DNA of 64,000 bases, from contig OY821519.1 in assembly GCA_963682025.1 (NCBI GenBank), forward strand, positions 95,098,585 through 95,162,584. The letters run 5' to 3'. Position numbers and translations under genes: made by a program. The notes below the pieces were generated by a model that worked only from the letters and a program-made list of their open reading frames with translations, made no database searches and had not been told where the DNA came from. The stretch comes from Cordilura impudica (taxonomy: Eukaryota; Arthropoda; Insecta; Diptera; Scathophagidae). Shown here in pieces: positions 56,275 through 64,000 of the stretch (positions within the stretch are counted from its first letter, which is position 1; the number at the start of each line of letters is the position of its first letter).

Positions 56275-56912
56275 AAGAAATTTTGAGTATCATTGTTATT
56301 AATTGGTTGCGCTCGGTTATAAAAAAGTTCATATCGGTTGCTATATTTATATGGAGACTAGGTCGAAAAATGGACCGATTCTGATCACATGTGCTAACGT
56401 CACATATGCAAACCAAATTTGAGAAAAATCTGTGAAATATTTTTGTTTTTTTTATAGATTTAAGCGAAGATCGGGAATCAGCTTTATATGGGGGCTATGA
56501 CTAGGAATTGTCCTACAGGATTTATTTTTGGAATATTGATTAATGGATGTCATAAGCACAAACCCAATTTGACCGAGATCTATATGACAATTTTGATATT
56601 ATAGCAATTTAGGTCGATCTCATATGGGGACTAGATCTGAACATGAACCGATTTTCACTAATCTCAATAGCGTTTATCTTATGGCCGATAGAAGCTTATG
56701 TAATAAATTTCATCAAAATATATTTATATAAGCGACCTGTAGTTTTATTACAAGGTTTACATGGACACACAGTCGGACAGACAGACAGGCGGGCGGACGA
56801 ACATCGCTAAATCGACTCAGAAGAGGGGTCTAGGTCAAATATTTTTGGTAGTTACAAACATCAGCACAAATTCATTATACCGTGACCACATAGTGGTATA
56901 TGGTATAATAAA
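56275..56912 (-). repeat. (CCGT)n-core dispersed element
   Basis: Contains CATATGGGGACTAGATCTGA, GTTTACATGGACACACAGTC, GGACAGACAGACAGGCGGGC and GTGACCACATAGTGGTATAT at the end. Inverted relative to 30247-31127. The left-end palindrome is lost. Confidence 0.65.
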
Positions 56913-57126
56913 TTGGGTTAATTGGTACCTCATCTTTCATATTCTCCGGATTTAGCCCACGGTAACTATTTTCTATTTTCAAACCTTAAGATGCGGATCG
57001 ACGAAAAAAGAGAATCTTGAGAAACCTTGAGAAATCCTATAATTTGGAAGGTACAAAAAATTGGAGAAACGGACAAAATGCATTGAGCTAGAAAGTGACT
57101 ACATACGAGTATATTGACATATATTA

Positions 57127-57487
57127 CTTAATATTAATAGGCTAGGCGATATCTTGTGACCGATGGTTTGTTCTAGCATTTTATCCCGATTTTGACCAAA
57201 CGTATATTATTTGAAAGGTATTTCTTTTTAGCCGATTTGCAGATTTACAGATTTTTAAATTTTTTCCTTTATTTTGAGTTAATTGCAATTAAAGTTGCCA
57301 CTAACACATACATAAAATTATACAATGCTATGTGTGTGTTTATTAAATTTGTTAATTTGTTTGTAATAAAAATGAGTTTTTTTTTTTGCTGATTTGCGAA
57401 TTGGCTATACCTTTATGGTCTTTATTTAATGAAAAAATAAAATTTCCTAGAATTTGCACTCGAATTTCGAGGGCTGGAATCTGCTAG
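57127..57487 (+). mobile_element. DINE-1-like Helitron, nearly full length
   Basis: The 5' end is degenerate (ACTTAATATTAATAGGCTAG). The 3' hairpin GCACTCGAATTTCGAGGGC and CTAG at 57484-57487 are intact and followed by T. The body is as in the copy at 16361. Confidence 0.8.
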
Positions 57488-58744
57488 TATTACTTAATTG
57501 TATTTTTTTTTTACTAAAAAAACTGTCTTTCGTTCAAAAAACTCACGGATTTATTCAGCCGTCACGTAAGTTTTATTGAAATAAATTCTAAACTAATTTC
57601 TTATTATTGAAGGTGGGCCATTTTCATTGTGAGTCACTGTGAGTCAGTGTAAACATATTTTAGTTTTTTTTTTTCATTTTGTTTAAACATTCTTGGTTTT
57701 TTAAATCAAATGAATAAAAACTTGACATAGAAAAACTTTCTTTAACTTAATCTTTTTATATATTTCTATTTCTATTTCTATTTCTGTTTTACTTTATCTT
57801 ATACAAATAGGTCGATTGTATGAGTTAATTGTATTTCACTTTTAATTCAATTTTGCAAAGGCATCTTGTTCCAACCAAGTCTATTCCGACCCCAACATAC
57901 CCCCACAGTAACATTCTAGATGTGTATTGAACAACAGCAACTAGAAAGTAATTTCCATAAGAATGTCGGTGCAATTCATTTGTACACATTGTTTATATTT
58001 GAAAATAATTTTTTTTTTCTCCATAATAAACAAAACAAAAAACTAAATAATTGTACGAAGAATCAGCAACGGACGTGTTGCCAACATTTTTCTGCATTTC
58101 CTTTAGATCCCTGTAGCACAGTGCTCTAGTTTATTTTCGGTTGTTGATGAATCTTTCTTCATCTTCTTTTGTTATAATTCAAGCATTTATCTTTTTCTCT
58201 CTTATTCAGTGTTTTTTAATGTTTGTTCTGTTTATTATTATTTCTATTTAACTACATAGTTTGAAAAATTTATAAATTAAACAGTTGTTGCCATCATCAT
58301 TATCATCATCATCATCATAAACTCTATTTGAAACCCTTACATCAAGATACGTACGCATACGTATAATAATGATTATAATGAAGCTGATAATAATGATGAT
58401 GTGGTTGAAAAAAAGTGTTAAAACATGTGTCAAACAGACATACGGACAGTTATACATTTTTTTGGTATTTATGTTTAAAATTCCTCAGCAGAATTTGCGA
58501 GTTGTACTCCTACGAAAATACATTAACAGCTTGTCAGTAAAATCTTTGCACATAAAGAAAAAATCAGAAACTTGAAAAGAAACATTGATTTCTAAATCAA
58601 ATAACCATATTTTTTATATTTTTTTTTCATCTTAGCTTTTATATACAATGTTTATAAATATTAAATACAATAAAAAGTTAAACTTCAATAAAAAAAAAAT
58701 GTTCTAATGAATATTAAAAAAGGAAAACAGTTCAATTTCTGTGC
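57488..58744. other. Intergenic with simple repeats
   Basis: (TTTCTA)n at about 57768-57788 and an (ATC)n tract at about 58295-58318. No supported gene or transposon. Confidence 0.5.
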
Positions 58745-59393
58745 TGTCAAATAAATGTTCGTACAATTAAGCTTTATTCGATAAAATGTATAATTTATTG
58801 TATATTTATGGGATTTTAGTTGCTAATATTTTGAGAGTCCACCTTGAGCATTGATTACTAATTGCAAACATCTGCGCATTTAATGAGTAAGCTCTGGAAT
58901 ATTATATTATTGTTGGTAGAGTGGAAGTCTTTTTTAATAAATCTTATCAATTAATTTGTATTTGTTTGCGACCTTTACCCGACCACAGTATATCGATAGG
59001 TTTCGTACAAGGGATTTGGGCAGGGGGTATCAATAACTTTGGTATAGTTATATAATAAGCAGGACCTACACATCATATATTGAGAAAATGTGTATATGAA
59101 CTTAAAATATCAAGATAAACTTATTTCTAAAATCTTGATTTTACAAACTCCCTAAAGATTTCCAAACTTTGCTGTAGGAATTAATTTTTTATGTTCTAAT
59201 GCTAATGATAGTACAGCATCACTTTCGTCTCATCACAGAAAATAACGTCATCCCAGTACTCTGGAGGAAGTGAAATGTGTTCTGTAGCAACTTTAAACCA
59301 TTTTTCAATATTTTTTACTAAGAGCACAGGTTTTTTCCTAGCCACGCGTGAGGAATATTTGTGTTTTTGTAGAACGTTTCGGATGGTTTCATA

Positions 59394-60574
59394 AAGGGTT
59401 TTTCAACAGGGACGCTACAAAAGTAGAAAGACAGGGACAGCAACCGACGCCATATTTCTGCCGCTCTTTTGACATTTATCTTCAGTAAGGTTTGCCATTT
59501 CATGATGGAAAGATATACGAGCCAACAACGAGTCGAAATTATTAAAATTTACTACCGAAATTCGGAGTCAGTGGCCTCAACGTTAAGAGCGCTACGTCCA
59601 ATTTATGGTCGTCATAATCGTCCTAGCAGATCAACAATTGAGCGTCTAGTGGAAAGATTTGAATCCACAGACACAGTACAAAATGTTCCCGTGCCAGTGA
59701 GACAAAGAAGTGCCCGTAGTGTCGAGAATATTGCTGCCGCTGAGGCTTCAGTTGAAGAAAGCCCAAATGTGTCTCTCACACGTCGTTCTCAAGCGTTGGG
59801 CATCTCTGTGACGTCGTTGTGGCGAATTTTGCGAAAAGATCTTGGCCTACATCCTTACAAGATCAAATTGACGCAAGAACTGAAGCCGCTTGACCACCAG
59901 AAGCGTCGTATGTTCGTGAATTGGGCTGAGCAACAATTTGAAAATGATTCGGATTTTCATCGAAAAATCATCTTCAGCGATGAGGCTCATTTCTGGCTGA
60001 ATGGCTTCGTCAATAAACAAACTATGCGTTATTGGTCAGACAGCAATCCACACGTACTCCATGAGTCATCATTGCATCCCGAAAAAATTACGGTTTGATG
60101 CGGTTTATGGGCCGGCGGCGTCTTCTTCCGTGATGATCAAGACCGGCACGTTACTGTGAATGGGAATCGCTACCGTTCAATGATAACAGAATAGTTTTGG
60201 CCCCAATTGGATGATATGGACTTGGAGGACATGTGGTTCCAACAGGACGGCGCCACAAGCAACACAGCGAATGTCACAATAAATTTATTGGAAACCAAGT
60301 TTGGAGAACGTGTTATCTCACGAAATGGTCCAGTCGATTGGCCGCCTCGGTCGTGCGATTTGACGCCGTTGGACTATGCTTGAAAACCGTCGAAAATTGG
60401 GTTCAGCGTCTGGACTTCTGCAAGCGTGCCCGTAGTGGTCATGCAAAAGAGATCGATTTCCATACATAATGACATCGAGCGTACTTTCACAGGAATAAAA
60501 AATTTCATTGATATCCAAAACCGTTTTTGTTTTATTTAAAAAAACTTTTGTAGCGCTCTTATTGAAAAACTCTT
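59394..60574 (+). mobile_element. rosa-type mariner 2 (DD41D)
   Basis: 1181 bp, TA at 59392-59393 and 60575-60576. The ends are AAGGGTTTTTCAACAGGGAC (left) and AAGAGTTTTTCAATAAGAGC (right, reverse strand), both leading into GCTACAAAAG. Inserted in the Tc1 relic C. Sister of 34253-38721. Confidence 0.92.
59502..60469 (+). pseudogene. rosa-type mariner transposase, copy 2
   Basis: ATG 59502 (or 59505): MMERYTSQQRVEIIKIYYRN. Open through the HTH domains (LRALRPIYGRHNRPSRSTIE; SQALGISVTSLWRILRKDLG), RRMFVNWAEQQFEND, IIFSDEAHFWLNG with the first Asp (about 59970) and LHPEKITV, then TGA in place of Trp at 60096-60098. Later pieces: MWFQQDGATSNTANVTINLL (second Asp, about 60240) and DWPPRSCDLTPLDYA (third Asp, about 60372), where about 115 bp encoding the FLWGYVKS region kept in copy 1 are deleted. 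The end VENWVQRLDFCKRARSGHAK stops at 60469. Second-to-third Asp spacing is 41 residues. Confidence 0.88.
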
Positions 60575-60870
60575 TATAAAACACTCAGCCCATAGTCATT
60601 ATTAACTTGTGCTGGATTGCGGCTTATCGTAAATAGTTTTACTTATTTGACTTTCAATACATCGCGTCACTTTTTTGGTCTGCCTGGTGACCCCTTCAAA
60701 TCGAGTCTTCCTCTATTTTCAGCTAGGAATATGATGGTGTACGCAGTCCTTATATTAAAAGAGAACATAATAGTGATTTCCCTGGCTGATTTTCCTTTAT
60801 AATGATTGAAATACACCAATTGAATTATTTTTTTTAGCAAACTCGTTTTCATTCACTCGTTATACGTAGG

Positions 60871-61791
60871 GCAATTATTTCATACATGCAACCTCTTTCA
60901 CATGCAATATAATTCATGAAAAAATTTAAAATGCATCAAATTCTCGGAAAATGAACGTATTTATTGTTATTTTCACTTAGTATGCAAAAAATTTTTTGAC
61001 ACCATTCATATTGAATAAACGTAGTTTTTTGTTGTTTTTGTTGTTGTAAAGTGTATATCTTTTTTGAATGTGTTGGCGTCATATAGTCCTGGACAAGTGC
61101 AGTATCAGAATGTGTGTAAAAGCAAACAAATATGTACATATATAAGAGTTTTTTGTTGAAATTCTTAAATGAAAAAACATTTTCAATTTTTTTTTATTGT
61201 GGAAAGATATTCTTGACAAACTGTAAGTCTTATCAGATACGTAGGTCCCATTAAAAGTTGCATTGAAGATCATTTATATAAACCGATTCACATTCACAAA
61301 AAATAAAAAGTCCGGAGCAGTGCAGTTGTAGTTGTTGTTTTTTTTTTTTAATATCTTATATAAGATGTTCTGAATTAGTTTAGCAATTTTTTGTCCAAAT
61401 CATTGTTTAGGTTTTCCTGCCATATCTTAATGATTTCTGGAACAGGGTGACGTGTAAAATCGTGAAAAACGCTACAAAAAAATTGCCCAAATCAAATTTT
61501 CTACTTTCGTTATTATTTTTTTTTTTTGAGTTAATAAATAAAAAAAATGGTAATTTTTATAAATAATTTTTAAAAATCGTCAAAACTAAAGCCACAAATA
61601 ATGAAATTGCCAAAATCAGTTTATGTTGTTATCGTCATATTCCTTTTTTTTAATTCAGAAATAAAAAAGAACTTTGTTTTTTTAATAATTTTAATAAATT
61701 GCAAAAAAAAAAAACAAAAAAGTCACAAAAATCGCCAACTCAATTTATTTTTTTATTGGTTTGTTAGATTTTGACGTCCAATTTAGACATA
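60871..61791. other. Intergenic, no gene seen
   Basis: AT-rich DNA with homopolymer tracts (61185-61195, 61339-61350, 61518-61529, 61705-61716). Nothing recognised. Confidence 0.5.
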
Positions 61792-62121
61792 TCTATAATA
61801 TTAATAGGCTAGGCGATTTTTTGTTACCGATGTAAGTTTCACAGTTTTACCCCGATTTTGACAAAAAATTTATCATTTGAAAGGTATTTCTTTTTAGCTG
61901 TTACCCAAATTTACAGAATGTCATCGTCTGGAATATTTTTTTGGAGTTCTGATCGTTTCAAGTTGCTACTAACACATACATAAAAAAATTATACAATGCT
62001 ATGTGTGTGTTTATTAAATTTGTTAATGTGTTTGTGTTAGTGTGTTGAGTTTGTTTTATTAAATGAAAAAACAAAATTTCCTGGAATTTGCACTCGAATT
62101 TCGAGTGCTGGAATCTGCTAC
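61792..62121 (+). mobile_element. DINE-1-like Helitron, full length
   Basis: Starts TCTATAATATTAATAGGCTA after an A. Ends with the perfect hairpin GCACTCGAATTTCGAGTGC and CTGGAATCTGCTAC, where the terminal CTAG has become CTAC. Confidence 0.82.
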
Positions 62122-62344
62122 TTGCAATTAATTCTGTAATTAACATGCAATTTTTTTAATTTTGTTTTCAACGGTGCGTGGTAGAGCAGAAGAAAACATA
62201 TATTTCTAAAAATTCATAACTACACTGTATTCTTAATCGGATCGGTTTCCGGCATTTCAGCCTTTATCAGCGATTTATTGAATATAGTGATAATTGTTAT
62301 GTTATAATTGAATAGCTTGTTTCTGCATGAAATTTTTCTGCTTA

Positions 62345-62455
62345 GGGCGGCCGTGAGGTTTGAACCTGCGTCTATCTCACATACACTCGTACTTGCACTT
62401 TTTGGTCATGCGCTTTAACACACTCACCTAAAGTCAGGCCTACGAGCAGTGTGGT
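62345..62455 (-). mobile_element. tRNA-derived SINE head, degenerate
   Basis: On the minus strand, a box A-like TAGGTGAGTG (62430-62421) and a perfect box B core GGTTCAAACC (62366-62357) lie about 55 bp apart, the spacing of tRNAs with a long variable arm. Neither a closed cloverleaf nor an A-tail was identified. Confidence 0.4.
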
Positions 62456-62920
62456 TAAGAGTCAGTTTTCATACCGTACAGCTTTTACTTCGTATTAATC
62501 TCAGAAGACACAACACTGTTCAAACAAACAATCGTAATTTTTTTAATTTTTTGAATATTTATGCATTCTAATTTCCACTAATCTCAATACGTAGATTATT
62601 TTATTATTTTTGTGTCCAGTTCATAAATAAAAAGTATTTTTTTTTTATTTATTTATTCATCCTTTATTGGCAGATTATATTTACATGATATGTATATTTT
62701 GAGATCTTATCGACTAGATATTACAACAATTAATACATTAACTAACAGTTAAGATATTAACTAACACTTGGTTATTGCGCATAAAAATTTTAAAGGTAAA
62801 ATAGGGGAAAAATCCTTAATATAAATAAAATAAAAAGTATTTGTTTTAAAAAATTTTTAAAAACAATTTTCAAAAAATCTAAAAAAAAGACACAGTTCAT
62901 AAATAAAAAAAAAAGAAAAT
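62456..62920. other. Intergenic, no gene seen
   Basis: AT-rich DNA with short A and T runs only. Confidence 0.5.
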
Positions 62921-63835
62921 TATAGTCGGTTTAGACCGACTATACGATACCTTTACCATGTGTTTAGAAACCCTATCTATTAGGTCAAACTAAAAAGATA
63001 TAGAAAATTAAGCGCCCCGGTAGGTGAGTAGGTATCGTGCTCGCCTACCATGCGGGGGTCGTGGGTTCGATTCCCACCAGAGGCTTTGGTCTGTCGCTGC
63101 ACAAAAAAAAAAAAAATAAATAAATAATAAACACACTACTCTATCTTTCCTCCTTCCTATATCTATATCTTTCCTGAGATCAACACAATGCAATGCATCT
63201 GTAGGGGACATCCCCTGAGTGTTGATTAATAAAAAAAAAAAAAAAAAAAAAAAAATAAACCAAATTTGGTAGAAAATGGCATTGCTATTAATTTTTCGAC
63301 TAGGTCGAAAAATGGACCGATCCCGACCATATTTGGTAAGGTCACTTATTTTTGGCAACAATATACACAAACCAAATTTGAGGAAAATCTGTGCAATATT
63401 TTGGTTTTTTGATAGATTTAAGTGAAAATCGGGAAGCAGCTTTATACGGGGGCTATGATTTTGAATTGTCCTATTGGGTTTATTTCTGGACTACTGATTA
63501 ATGGGTGTAAAAACACAGACAACCCCAATTTGACTGAGATCAATATGAAAATTTGGATTCGATTTTATAGTGGTCATTATATGGGGACTAGGTCTGAACA
63601 TGGACCGATTTTCACCCATTTCAACAGTGTTCATGTCATGGCCAATAAGAGCTTACATACTAAATTTCATAAAAATATATTAATATTTGCGCCCTGTAGT
63701 TTGATTACAAGGTTACATGGACAAACAGCCAGACGGACGGACGGACATCGCGAAATCGACTCAGAAAGTGATTCTTAGTCGATCGGTATAATAAAAAAAG
63801 GGTCTATGTCAAATATTTTTAAACAAAGGGCATAA
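62921..63835 (-). repeat. (CCGT)n-core dispersed element carrying a SINE
   Basis: The left end has the palindrome AGTCGGTTTAGACCGACT (62925-62942) and ATACGATACC. The right part has AGACGGACGGACGGACATCG (63731-63750) and GTCGATCGGTATAATAAAAA. A SINE (63012-63255) interrupts it after TAGAAAATTAAG. Confidence 0.7.
63012..63255 (+). mobile_element. tRNA-derived SINE
   Basis: The head (63012-63085) has box A TAGGTGAGTAGG (63021-63032) and box B GGTTCGATTCC (63064-63074), the internal RNA polymerase III promoter of tRNAs. A body unrelated to tRNA follows (CTTTCCTCCTTCC; GGGGACATCCCCTGAGTGTT) and then a 27-base A-tail (63229-63255). An internal A-rich linker occurs at 63102-63116. The acceptor ends do not pair, so it is not a tRNA gene. 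Confidence 0.78.
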
Positions 63836-64000
63836 ACAAGTATTTGTTTTAACTAATTATTAAAAATAATTTTTAAAAAATCGCTAAAGAAAATAGAAAA
63901 ATAAAAAAATATTTAAATAAAATTTTTGTTTTTTTGTGTTTTTTTTTTTTTTTGCTCCATAAATAAATGAAAAAGTCACTTTGCTTTTTTTATAACGAAT
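63836..64000. other. Low-complexity AT-rich end of window
   Basis: Runs of A and T only; no feature. Confidence 0.6.

Larger units (their letters stand above)
58745..60870 (-). mobile_element. Tc1-like relic C, split by a mariner
   Basis: Minus-strand coding pieces lie on both sides of the mariner 59394-60574. Upstream part (60852-60660): LLKKIIQLVYFNHYKGKSAREI, a helix-turn-helix, and SPGRPKK. Downstream part: SSRVARKKPVLLVKNIEKWF (about 59350-59290), YWDDVIFCDETKVMLYYH with the first catalytic Asp (about 59255-59200) and a C-terminal INAQGGLSKY (about 58830). The second Asp and the Glu were not found, so an internal stretch is deleted or decayed. Terminal repeats are uncertain; a candidate end is CTGTGCTGTCAAATAAATGT near 58738. 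Confidence 0.65.

Noticed and set aside
63012..63085. Possible tRNA gene with canonical A and B boxes
   Set aside because: The 5' and 3' acceptor strands do not pair, and a SINE-like body and long A-tail follow directly.

Overview
The window is AT-rich insect nuclear DNA, almost certainly from a fly (order Diptera; a calyptrate or related fly is my inference). The only recognisable host genes are four members of one cuticular-protein family, all on the + strand: the last exon of one at 2-204 and three complete two-exon genes at 7773-8548, 17989-18679 and 32527-33356. Each complete gene has a signal peptide, a His/Gly-rich linker and an RR-2 chitin-binding domain split by a phase-1 intron between its Lys-Gly and Ser-Tyr. 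They share a promoter (a GTGAGGCGAA element 41-52 bp before TATAAATA, and CACAGT 31 bp after the TATA start), and three share a 3' UTR. This is a tandem gene array whose spacing was inflated by transposable elements.

Nearly everything else is transposons, many with intact boundaries and target-site duplications (TSDs), often nested. (1) Three Transib-type elements with a RAG1-like transposase: 21542-24382 (TSD CTTCG), 35044-38205 (TSD CGACG, inside a mariner) and 39264-43627 (TSD CGCCG/CGCCA, inside another mariner). Their ends carry CACAGTG, the heptamer of V(D)J recombination signals; two also have an A-rich nonamer-like block 21-23 bp further in. (2) A 3.9 kb foldback element at 26152-30024 made of diverged ~170-200 bp modules, flanked by a perfect 10-bp TSD. 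(3) Two rosa-type DD41D mariners (34253-38721 and 59394-60574), three other mariner relics, two Tc1-like elements with TA TSDs (14097-15492, 19296-20886) and a Tc1 relic split by a mariner (58745-60870). (4) Two pogo/Tigger elements (1068-2932, itself inside a MITE; 51723-53066). (5) Four unrelated PIF/Harbinger-type elements with TWA TSDs (5164-5647, 25722-26092, 42808-43264, 54407-55047); one carries a transposase N-terminus, another a possible MADF-like ORF. (6) A family of short DINE-1-like Helitrons, plus a relic of a Helitron helicase at 45540-45835. (7) A TE-like protein family I cannot assign at 4031-6388. (8) Two tRNA-derived SINEs, a non-LTR retrotransposon 3' end and a reverse-transcriptase relic. 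(9) A recurrent element with a (CCGT)n core, a 122-bp minisatellite and other local duplications.

No rRNA, CRISPR array or credible functional tRNA gene was found. All transposon ORFs are broken by at least one stop, frameshift or deletion, although the Transib at 35044-38205 is close to intact. Family names come from motif recognition, not database searches.
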